From assembly GCA_964200185.2 (NCBI GenBank), contig CAXNAD020000110.1, forward strand, positions 1-29,310: a stretch of DNA of 29,310 nucleotides, in the 5' to 3' direction. Positions within the stretch are counted from its first letter, which is position 1; each line of letters begins with the position of its first letter. Shown in pieces: positions 11,901 through 23,900 of the stretch. Position numbers and translations under genes: made by a program. This DNA is from Choristocarpus tenellus KU-1152 (taxonomy: Eukaryota > Phaeophyceae). The notes under the pieces were generated by a model. The model made no database searches, was not told the origin of the DNA, and saw nothing but the letters and a program-made list of their open reading frames with translations.

Positions 11901-14900
11901 ATCATCAATATCTAGGGAAGGAACAATGCCCACATAGGAATAAAACTGGCACATAGCACAAATATAGTTGACCCCTCGTTACTAATCTTCTTTTTGTTAT
12001 ACTAAACACTCTAGACTTGAAGAGAGACATGCTTGAACACTGATGGCTGCTTGAACAGATTGGTAAACCTCAATATCAATATATAATGAAGTGAGGTTAA
12101 TATCCAGTGATCCACGTTAAATGCCCAAACACAATTGCAACAAGCACAGTCTTAGGATATGAGTTACAGGGATACATTGCAGTTGCTCCAAGAAGGTATC
12201 TTGGATTGTTTGGTGCTACTAGAAACGTGGAGGAGAGTGGTAGAAGTCAAGTGAATATGCTCATTGTATAACGTGGCATCCATATGAAATGAATCAAGAT
12301 GTAAAGTTCTACACTCTTCAAGGAGATTTTTGAACGGCTGGATTTCACTCTCTAAATATTTTGTGGATGGTTGATAGCAGGTGGAAGACAGGGACGTCTA
12401 TGTTCTATTTTTGGTTGATGCTGACCCTGAATCGCTAGACATTACATCTCACACCTCTTACACTACCCCTTGCCACTGAGAACATTTGGTGCACAGAACT
12501 CCACCGAGCATGAAGAGTTGAATTGCCTTAACATATTGAGGACTCAGCCTCAGCATTAAGTGATCTTGGATCGTGTCATGTACTCCCTGCTCTTTTCCAC
12601 ATCATTTATTGCACACTCATTTTCTAATGCTTTGTCTGAATGATTTGGTACTGTGTTTCTCTCCATGCCCATGACTGAAAAGTATCTTGGTGAGGGTCAC
12701 AGGAATTGCACCATTGGACCTTAATGGTCCCTTAAACACCTCGTTTGTGGTGAGCAATGGTCCCAGTGTTTCACTGCTGGTGGACAACCCACATGTGGTG
12801 GTTCAAACACAATTTTTCCATTGCGACAAAGGTTTGTTTTGGACTGACCAAGGGGAGTGCAGGCCCTGTTCAAGTCTAAATGGGGCAGCTGAGGTGTGTA
12901 ATACTGCTTCTGGTGGGAATGTGAAACCATTGTACATATGAATCCTTGCCACATTTGGTTTATAAAAGTTCTTCATCTTTGCTTCAGGAATTGAAATAGC
13001 TACAGCCTCCATTGTTTTAGGCCTTCAATCTTGGAGAAGGATTTGTCTCCCCTTAACCTCTTGAGGGATGAGAGAAATCGGGATAGATACAACTACACCA
13101 AGTTCTTAAGAAAATACCCTTTGTCTATTACGGTGGACACATGCATCAGTATTTCTACTTTTACTTTTCCAGGTGTGAGCAGTGTTCGCCCGTGTGGATG
13201 GAGCATATTACCCATTGAAATTTTCATGCGTTGCTCTGTTCCTTCTACTGCCAGGGGGTGGATTGCTCAGAGCCAGGGTCAACTCAGAAGACACTGCGTC
13301 TCATTGAAGGTTTCTGGAGGGCTTCAGGCGATTCTATCCATATCAAGGAGTGCATGAACAAGGTACTTGTGACTCCTAGGGCTGTATTGAAATAGTGGGA
13401 CTGAGAAAGATATTGGTGGTTCATCATCTTTTATAGGAACGAAGATAGTGAAGTTGAGGTGCAGAAATGTATGTTCTGGACATAAGCACTGTTGATGATG
13501 CTTCCCTTTAGGACATGGAAAGAGTGAAAGTATCTTAAAGGGTATGAGTTTTGCCCTGTTTGTCAATTTGGGGCTTGGCTTCCCTCAAGGTTTTTATGAC
13601 ATTTTCCTATTCCACAATATTTCGGAATAGGTAAAATGTGTACATTATGAAAAGGTGTTTCCGGAACAAGGATATTGACACTTCCTAACAAACAAGATAG
13701 CCAAAATTACATCAAAATCGCAACATTGGATTTTGGCCGCCAAATGGACGCGGCTCTACCCTCTAAGATACTTTGGCTCAAAAGAATGCACAAAGTAAAA
13801 TGTTGTAGGCATGATGGGTAGCTGTACGTACAATGATGTATCACAACGAAATATTTCACAGGCATTCCCAATCCAACAGGAATGTCTCACTCATTCCCAG
13901 CTGTGTAGATATACAAGTACCCTGCCAATACGTTTTCGAATGAAACATAGAGAAAGGCTTGCAATAGTGGGATGAGACTCGCTAACCGGGATGAGGAAAT
14001 CCTAGACTAGAAGAACCGAGAGTGATGCCAGACCTCCATTACATTTTTTGCGATTAGAACATTCCAAGTATTTTCCTATTCATAAGCCTATTTGTATGAT
14101 ATGAATATTGTACTTCATTGTCAAAATTTTGCTTGAACAACCCTTATCATGGTAAGAGGTGATACAAGTACAAAATTTTCAAATTGTGATTGAGATGAGA
14201 TCCTCAACCAGGGGCCCTAGGTGTTAATAGTAAGTCAACCCGACACGTGAGGTTTGAACCTCTGTCAGGCATTGGTGGTCACAGGTGAACAATGTTGTTG
14301 AAGTGTATTGGCAATTCAAGGTCTCAAAACCTAGAGGAGATTAAAGAACAACCTGCCTGCTGGTAGATGTTTTAGAGTGTAGAAATGATGAACAGTGGGC
14401 CCTGCATTTTATTATCAAGTGGTGGTTTAATGTGCGACATGGTGTGAACATGACAGAAAACGATAAATATTTTCAGTTTACTTACATACTATTGATACTT
14501 GCTACAATTTTACATTGCTTGGCCCCTAATGATATTTTATTGCACATAAAGTGGTATTTTTCCATTTCAAGAAAAACATTTTTGATTTTTGATTTTTGAA
14601 TTAACTTTGGTATAAACTTTTAATGGTTTAGGCTGACACATGTGTTTGCCTGATAAACCAGATGCCAAAGTACCATTCTGTCCCATCTTGAGAATATGAA
14701 TGGTCAGTTTAGAACCCCATTAAAACTGCCCTATAGAGAGTAGCCTAAACGGTGTTTGGTTAGCGCATGATTACACAATCGTTTCATGTTCTTGGAGAGT
14801 GGTGAGAAGGAAGCAAAAAATGCCAGGAGAAAAAATGACACTCCCTCCCCTCCCAGAAAATAAAGAGGACTGAAAAGCGAAAAGACTCGAAACAAAGAAG

Positions 14901-17900
14901 AGGAAAGGAATTCAGATGAACTCAAACATGACAAGGGGGGAAATTTGTGCAATCATTCCTATCAAAGAGATATATCAAGGGAAGTCGAGCACCGTAGCTG
15001 CTTAGTGACGGATGTGCTCCTCCTCTTGCCCTAGCATAGCCCTAATGGGTTTGCCCAGGCGCACCCTTCCGATGTTCTTTTTCTGCCAGTGTTACTGGAA
15101 TGCAGTGTTTATTACCTGCCGAAGTTTGCCCTCCTCCTTATGCCCGGGCACAGCCCCTCCCTTTTACCTATGCACGGCATTGTACCCTATAGAGTATTCC
15201 ATTCTGGTCATTAAAGGTCGGCAGTAGTTCATTATGGTTGTTGCAAATGAGATTGGAATAATTAAAGCTTGACAGCATCGTTATCACACCCTTGTTTGAG
15301 GGTTTGTAATTTTCTGGATGTAAAATATTGAATTAAGGTAGATACAGCGCAAAGAAATTATTGTCATTTGAGCGTATTGACCTAGTATCCAAGAGGATGT
15401 TGCAAGGCACGAGGAAAAAACATTTTGCCACATATTTGCCTGATGCATAGATACGTCACAGCAACACAGTGTGCATACTCCCACCTTAGGCCCCTCTGGT
15501 TGCATTGGTTAGAGGGTGGATCCCATACCTCCCATCACTAATGTTTCCATATGTCCCAGAGTCCAATGACCGGCAATTATAACCCCCATGCTCTCACATA
15601 GACTTTCAATATGTTCTTACGTTATCCATTGTTACTGACAGGAAATATGCCACAAGGGTTCTTTTATGGTAATGATTGCCTACAATTTCACTTTTTTGAA
15701 TCCCAATAGGGGTGTCATAGCGCTGGGCAAAATTAGTGCAGACAAAGTGGAAGACTGCTAATGTGCATTAGTTGCCAATTGTACAAAAGAAAACTGTGCT
15801 AGGTAGTTTCTGAGGTATTTTCGTCTGTTTAGTATATGGCACTTGGCATAAGGAGAGGCAAATACTGCCTAACGATGTTTCCAGGTATTATTTTGGAAAT
15901 GAGGAATCTAGAGTTTTGCGATTAAGGTCGTGACATTGATGTCACTCACCTACCCACACAGTCAACCGCATGAATTTGAACTAGTCAATCTTATGGGGGG
16001 GTGTTATAGAACGTAGGGTTAAGGATAGGGTTAGATTGGGCCCCTGTGACTGCCTTGTGGTGCATGAGGTTCTAGTACTCCGGAGGGAAATTTCACACTT
16101 ACTTGGATTAATTCTGTCACCTTTACAGCCACAGCCCCCTAGGATAAGTTAGATTTATTTCAGGCATGAAAATGTGGTGTTCGACAAAGATTCAAGTAGT
16201 CCTAAATATCCAAGAGGGCTTATAATAGACCTCTCTCTAAGATAGGATGGCTATTTGATCTCAAAATGTCCTACAATAATGCGTCTAGAAAATGCACTCA
16301 ACCTCCAAACATTGCTTCATCCCACAACATTCTGGGGGCCTCTTTGTGATTTATTTGACCTTTGCTCCACTCCACAATATTTGAGCTGAGGCCATGTTGT
16401 TTTTTGTTCCCGTTTCCTTCTTGTTCAGGGTTCTCCCAATCTCTAACTTAGGAGTACCAAAGCTTTGCTAGAAGGAGAGTTCTTTGAAATCAACAGTGCC
16501 ACACATACCAATCCTTCTACCTCGTTGCATTGGAAATGTTATGAGCCACCCATCATCAAAGTAACAGGAAAAATGTTCCTGGTTCAAAACATCACTGCTC
16601 TCCGGTAGAAGGATGCTTTTTAGCAATTATATATATGAACGCTCAAGAGATCTCGACATAAACCTTATCTCTGTACCAAGGGTAAAAAATCCAAAGGAAA
16701 AATTGCCACTAAGGCCCGTGCACTTGTTCAATCCTGCCATATCAATAGACTGCTTGAGTATCCACTCTCAAACACCAAAAGGGCGCAATTTAACCTCCTC
16801 CAGAAGGTGTCTCAACGGGTGTGAAAGCAGATCCTCCAATTGGGGTTCTCTGTTGATCGAATTATTTGATATGTGCTCGTCAGTATATGTGCCGAAGGCG
16901 CGTATGTTGTTGCAGTCAATTCAACCTGTTTCGACCTTTCCAATCCAATCCGAGAAATATTCTGACTACAATCATATATTAATTTTGCAGGTTTATATAC
17001 AATGCTACCATAATATTGCCTTGGACCAAGGGCAAACGCTTAGTTGCTATACTTACGTTTATGCATGACTACTACACTATTGGTTGCCCTACCAAGTATG
17101 CACACTTTGTGTTCCATAGTTAGGTTCTATCTTCCTACCCCTCAATGGCCCCACCTCCTCCCTTGTGTTTATCGTTTCATTTTAGTGTACATACTTTCTT
17201 GGTGGTATTGCCCGATGATAAGAGCAATAACACTTGTTTTTCTGCACATCACGAACACTAGCAAATGCTGTATTGGTGTTCAGTCAGTAGTGCTCGTGAC
17301 ATAGGCTATCGAACCAAAATCTCTATATAATGAAAACATCATCCCAAATGAGTCTTTTTAGGAATGGTGCGTTGAGTTAATTGCACTACAGCGAAGCTCT
17401 AGTGTTCTACTAAAATATTATTCAACTAAAACTCTATGTATACTACATGCTGTTTTCTCTTTTTACCCTTTCAGTTGAAGCGATACGATTGGCATGGCAG
17501 GTTGGAGGCACTAAAATGTTGAGAAACAATGAGAGGGAGGTAAATATTTCAAATTAAATGTCGATAAATTGGAGACTTCATTGTGCTAGCCGTGGAAAGT
17601 ATTATGTGACTCTACATGGGGCCAAAAATATGTATTTCCTGCAGTCCCTCCAAGTATGTCAAAAGACTTTTCAGTATTTTTTTCATTATATTCCTCACCT
17701 AGGTTGTTCCACTTCTCTCTTCATTGCCCTGACAGCTGAGACCCTACTTGGTTGCTGTAACACTACCGGCCACCCCATAACTGAAGTCTTCAGAGATCCT
17801 CTCCAGGTCCTCAATAATCCCTGCCAATACACTCTCCAAGTGTATTTTGTCATATCTGACTGTCCAGGCCTAATGAGGATTGCATAGTTGGCTGTCTTCC

Positions 17901-20900
17901 ACCCCATCTCCATTTCCTTGTACCCAGAACCCTTGTACCATCCCAGCCTGATCGGATTTCAGATTCCAAAATGGAGCGCTTCTTGTTACTGGAAGATGGC
18001 GTACACCTTGCCATGCTGTCAATAGAGCCCAAACAATTGAAAGGTCAAAATTTGCGACGGATCCAGATAAGCTGCCACCTCCTCTCCTCATAGGTGTCAG
18101 CCTCATCCTGCAAGATGTTGGGTCGTATTTATCAAGATATTGATGACTTGTCACTGCCACACCCTCAAGACTTGCCCCCCCCTTCTGAGATGTACAGAAT
18201 GGTTGGCCTGTCTTAGGGGCTTCATACTGAATTTTTATGCCCTCGGTGGAAATGTTAACCCATGATGAAGGTATGCACTTGTTCCTTCTGTTGGTCAGTC
18301 AGTCATCGCTGAGGATCACCGTGTGAGGCAGTCTCTCGCCCTTCTATGAATCCATCTGTTTACGGGATTGTCTTGCCGTGGCCTGATCTGATCCTGGCAC
18401 ATTTATGCCTCCTCCTATTTCTGGCGATATTCCTTCAGCTTCAAACTCGGGTGGCTGTCATTTTCGACTTTGGGTGCCGCTCCATGAGTGCAGCGTTGTC
18501 TGTTTCTCCTGCCTTCCCTTGAATTTCATTATGGGCAAGCCCAACGCTACAACTGTCAGATCACCTCACTTGCACACCCCATCTTGTGAACGACTGCATC
18601 TCTCTAGGTTCTGTTTAATTTGTTTGCTACACTCTCTAGCTTGCTCCACCCCTTGTGCATGCTCATCTAGTTGAGAGAGGACTCAAAAAGTCCTCCCAGT
18701 CTTGCAACCCCCCCATAGCCACCCCAAGTATTTCCACCAAAGTATTTGGACCAGCAGTATTTAGTGAGTCGAGGATAGCATCGATTGATAGCTCATATCA
18801 TGAATATTGTATCGTAGTAACTTGATATGTTTATGGTAGTTTTGATAGAGAAGGGGTCAGAGCTATGTTGTTTGATATTAAACAAGAGTTACAAGCCCAT
18901 AATATGGAGGATTTAGTGTTACCGTGAATTTCTTCCGTTGTAGTACATTAGTATCACCAGAGAAGGTTTAACTGTCATGATTTTTCAATTCCATCTACCA
19001 GTGCAGGTTCATGCACTGATATATTCCAAACAACAAAAACCTGCCTGCACACCCTTTCCCATGAAATAATATTTCAATGTTCCTGTTTCACCCTATCTCC
19101 ATGTCCCTTGACTCATAGTGTGACCATTTCTGCCTCTGAACACAGGAGGCCTGTTCTGGGGGGTTGTATGTGGATAGTGTGGATGATTACTGCTTGGAAG
19201 GCTACCAGGGACCATGTAAGCCATACTGTGGTAACAATCTCGAGTCTGGTATGACTACTGAGGGGTATCAATTGGCTAGGAAATGTGGCCTGTCCATTGG
19301 GATGATTTCAACTTTGTGTTGCCATATGCGAAGTTGCTCGATACGCCCATGAGGCAGACAGCATTTTTTTTTTTGAACTTTCCAGCAGATTTTCTTCGAT
19401 AATCATCCAGGGAATATGTAGATATCCAGTTCAAATCAGTGGAGAGATGTAATATTGGATGAAAGGCAGCAAGATCATGTGGTGTCACTGTTGTTGCTAC
19501 TTTCAGGTGGAACCAAGATTGGTTGCTCTCTCCCTACTGTCGATTTCTTGTTGTACTTTGCTCCTCGACACCAAAGCATCTTGTCATGTCTTCTAAACCT
19601 TGATGCTGTAGCAGTGCTCTCACCTTTCACTCAATAGCAGACACAGTTGTCTTGATCCCATACACATTTGCAGTATCGTTTCAGCAATTCTACTCCTTCG
19701 TGCCCCTCGTATTAACATCAGATTGTACATTGTGCATGGATAGTCACGGCCAGGGTGCAGCTTACACATGTCATAAGTGCACCAGTGCATTCAAGACAAG
19801 CATGTACGTCATTATGGCCCTGTCCATCTTCGTTCTTATCATTGCTGGGGTCCTGCTGGGAACATACCTTGTGAGTTCAATTCTTGTGTGTTTGGCAGTG
19901 ATCTGGAACTCAAAATGAGTAGAATCTGTATATAATGCATTTTTCCTGTTCATGGTGTGCTATAATAAGTACTTCCTGAGCATACAGTATGGAACTATGT
20001 CAGCTGGTGTTCCAGACAGGGTATTTTTGTCACATGATCTAATAAAGGTGAAGTATAGAAGCAGAAAATATGGTAATCTCTATCGATCGGAAGGTTGATA
20101 GTTTCTCAAAAGCACTAACCGGGGTGTTGTTGTGGGGTTGTGTTATTTTGTGTACTTGTAGCAACTCTTCCAAGGTTTACTGCAGCTTGTTAGAGAAAAG
20201 ATTTCTCAAGGACATATGTTTTGTAGGGAGTCCGCACAAGTGCAGCTGATTCATAAGTTAAATAGTGGATCTGCCGTGTAGGAAAAACCTTTTGCAAATC
20301 TTCAAATTTTTGTTCACTTCGCCTGTCCCTGTTGGTTCTCTACGTTTATCTAGTAGTCCTGCAAAATATATTTTATCAAAATTATCTGCGGTAACTGCAT
20401 AATCAAGACTAATGAAAACTTTCTATGTTGAATAAACTCCGATAAGAAGAACTATGATTGTGAACTCTCCGTCGCTGAAAGTGCTCAATTTCACCATTGG
20501 AGAAACTTGGGAACGAGAAAGTGCTTTCTCCATAGTTCCCAGTTCTTCACATAGGATTTGTAGGGTGTGTGCATTGTGAAGCTTCATCTAAACCTTATCG
20601 ATTCTCCAGACAAACACGTAAGGGAATAGTAACTGTCCAACCTAAAAACTGTAGAAACTCATTATAGCATGTTGAATGCAACAATATTGAGATATCTTGA
20701 CTCATCATGTTACCAAATCCTCCCAAAGTGAGGCGTCATACGGATTCAAGATGACCTGAGTCCTGAATGGGTACCTTGGTCGATGTGTGTAAGATCATCT
20801 ACCTCCACGATTTTGATTAAACATTTTAGTTTATTGATGTTCTTGTGCTGAACCTAGCACAGATACACAAATTGAAGAATGTCATACAACACAGAGAGGA

Positions 20901-23900
20901 TGCCTGAGGTCCAGATCACGAAATGTTTGACAACAAGTGTGCTAGGGGGCGAGACTGAATTGATGTAGATGTCCCAAGCAATACCCATTTGAATCTCGTT
21001 TTCAAGAATAAAACTTCAAAACAGGAAATATGGAAAATGTGGGCTAATTTTCTTTTTCAAGGAAAGGATTGATATTTAGTTCATCACTCATTCACTGTTT
21101 ACATTATTTTTACAAATCTTAGTTGTGCAGATTGACAGTCCACCAGGGATAGTAACATAATGTGGCAGTCTAAAACAACATCACTTTAGAATGGCTCTTG
21201 TAGTATCAAAAACAATATCAACTTATACTTACGCGGATCAGGTAGCAATCCATGCTGTTTTCCTTTATGTCCGATCCAGGAACCCATCAAACTTTGCAGG
21301 AAATGATGTGCACCAAGAATCAGGTTATAGTTGTTTTTTCACTTGACACTGATGGAATGAAAATATCACGTAGGGTATGTGTATGTGCCTGCCAAGGTGT
21401 TGAAACCTTTGTTTGAGGTGATTTTCCTGTGCGCTTGGTATTGTAGCGCGCACAAGGAGTATGGGAGTGTTCTCAATGGTTGTGTATGGGTATTTCCAGG
21501 ATAATTGCTCAAGCCCTGTGCGTATCTACACATGAATATGATGGAAATCCTGTTTGACATATATGCAGTTCTACGTGGTGGTTGACTAAAGTAATTAAAC
21601 ATCTTTACTTTCACCAAACCCCCAACCTAGGTCAGTGGTGCTGCTGGAGTTCAGAACTTGGAGATGCCAGTGTCTGTCCTCAAGAGAAGAGATTCCCCCT
21701 CTGTGAAAATGAATCCCTTGTACAGTGCAAGAGGCGGGAATGCTGTCAATGACATAGCCCCTGGCAAAGCAAGAAGTGTTCCTTCTGTCGGACAAGCAAA
21801 CGATAATAAGGGATTTAGGCAGGTCGCTGCCAAGTTTCTGTCTCGGATCCCCTTCCACAAGATCAAGATCGTTGTGGGTGAGGAACTATATTTTTGCAGG
21901 GGTTGTATCATTTCAATATACTAGACCTACATACCTTAAATTGATTTAATCTTGAACGCGCCTGTTACATATAAGAACAATTTTAAATTTAGATTAGATC
22001 TATTATTATACAGAGAAAACTCTCTGAACACGTGATAAAGAACTGTTACACTCGCTCAGAAGATGCATATTTGGAGGTTCGATCTTGTTTCAAAGGATGA
22101 AAATTTAGGCTGACGAATGTCCCACTTATTTTGCTTTTTTACGTTGTCGGTTTATTTTATTTATTGAAGAGGTGACTCAAAATGCCCTAATTTCACTCAC
22201 ATGCACCTCTGTTCGCACACATGTACTTGCAACCATGGCATACGGAAAAACATGTCATTGTTGCTGACTTACAAACTGCACTCATCGTGGGTGACTCTCA
22301 GTTGTCTGGCAGATTACTTCCCAGGTGAGGAAATGCCCGAATTTTTCTTTCATCTCAGTGGTTTTGGTTATAGCGCTTTTCTCTAGAGGTTTTGAGTTGA
22401 GGAGTGTACCATTTTTCGAGAAGGTTGGGCCACACCCGCATAAGCACATTCTCACTTGTAGTTGGTAGTTTCGTGTGCATGGTCAGTAATTGGCCAGAAC
22501 ACTCCTGACCAAATGTTTCATCTGGTCTACCCACACCTGACTTGATTGTCAAATAATATCTCGAATCGATGTCTGTCAACCATGCAACATATACAGCAAA
22601 CCAACTTCTTGTCCTACCTAAACTCTTAAATCCTATGATCCGTGTGAACCCTAGTGGTTTGTGTGGGTCCGTAGCGTGGCTGTCGTAGAGTTTGCCTCAA
22701 TCATTGCACAATAATAATCTCATTGAACAATTTTCCTTTTTCTGCGCGCAGTTTGCTAGTATCACACAGGTAGCATACCCTCCAGTGCTCAAGAAGTTCT
22801 TCTCAGTAATCAGTGTGCTGAACTTTGACTTGAGCTGGATTTTATCAGCTTCATGCGTAACAGGTGGCATCAAATTCTACAACAAGCTGCTGTGAGAGAT
22901 GAGGGAGTAGCGAATATCTACACCTCTGTATTGAATGCATGGGCGACATCTCTTGTCACAAGTTCAACCACTGAATATTGTAGATTGATGGTCGGGGACA
23001 ATACCCCGTCATCACCCTCATGATCAGAGAGTTGGCTTCAGATATTTGGATTTAGCAGTAGCAAGAATATGCAATTGGACTCCTCCTTTGCATATCTCAG
23101 TCGCTGTCTCGCATATTCCGCAGAAATTAGCTTATATATTGCTAACTAACACCTAGCTTTACAAACCCCTTGAATGCAACCATACTTAACAAACTTACAC
23201 TGTAAGTACATATGGACGTTCTTCTCCTGTAGTTCAAGTACACCAATATCAACTTTACACAATAAACAACAGCAGCCTTTACCAAGCTTTCTCCCAAAGT
23301 AGTGGGCTTGGCCCAGTAATGCACCCGATCAATGCCACTCAAAGAGCAATCATAGTAGTAGCAATGAAAAGGAGCAGAAAACAGAGTTGAAAGGTAAGAG
23401 AACCATAGTATCCTTGACGGGGGATGTTTAGCCCAGGTTGTCCACACGGATCTAATGAAGTACTGCAATATATTCCAGTTTGATGCCCGTCTTTTTGGAC
23501 GATTTTCCTTTGAATATAGTTCAACCAAGGGAATGGAAATGGAAGGTGTGTTCAGATGAAGAATAATGCGCCTACATTTGACACGTTTACTCAAATTACA
23601 TGGAAACGACTAAAGGGTCACACGGGCCCCCGATAGACACCTGACCCTGCCTCTAGGATACTGTGATCCTAAGGACAAAATATACATTGCCTTGATTCTT
23701 AATCCATATTGAATAGAGTGTATGCCACAGTATCAAGTCATTATCATGGAGTATTGGCATTGATTTGCCTCTCCATGTCTCCTTCCTTGCCTGCTTTGCA
23801 TATCTGTTGCAACTCTACATTCCGTTTCAGATTGGTGACCATCGCCCCACTGGCGATCTTACTGTTCCTGGGCTGTACCTTTTGTATAGGCAATAAGAGG

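Larger units (their letters stand above)
13363..19145 (+). other. Intron 14 (5783 bp), by far the longest
   Basis: The two sides read CMNK-EACSGGLYV, an excellent join, so the 5.8 kb between is intronic or inserted. It holds an imperfect hairpin at 13600-13638, a decayed reverse-strand frame at 17552-18800 (separate entry) and otherwise no recognised gene. No terminal inverted repeats, target-site duplications or reverse-transcriptase motif were found by eye. Confidence 0.7.

Noticed and set aside
14250-14262. tRNA-like B box (GGTTTGAACCT), possible SINE
   Set aside because: The motif is a palindrome by itself. No A box, acceptor stem or poly-A tail could be found around it.
14731-14952. Minus-strand Ser/Phe-rich open frame
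   Set aside because: It is the shadow of a purine-rich low-complexity tract.
16613-17068. 151-codon + strand open frame in intron 14
   Set aside because: No motif and no fit to the gene. The opposite strand is open as well and looks more protein-like.
20788-20812. V-D-D on the minus strand as a reverse-transcriptase active site
   Set aside because: The flanking translation has no other reverse-transcriptase motif and is soon interrupted.
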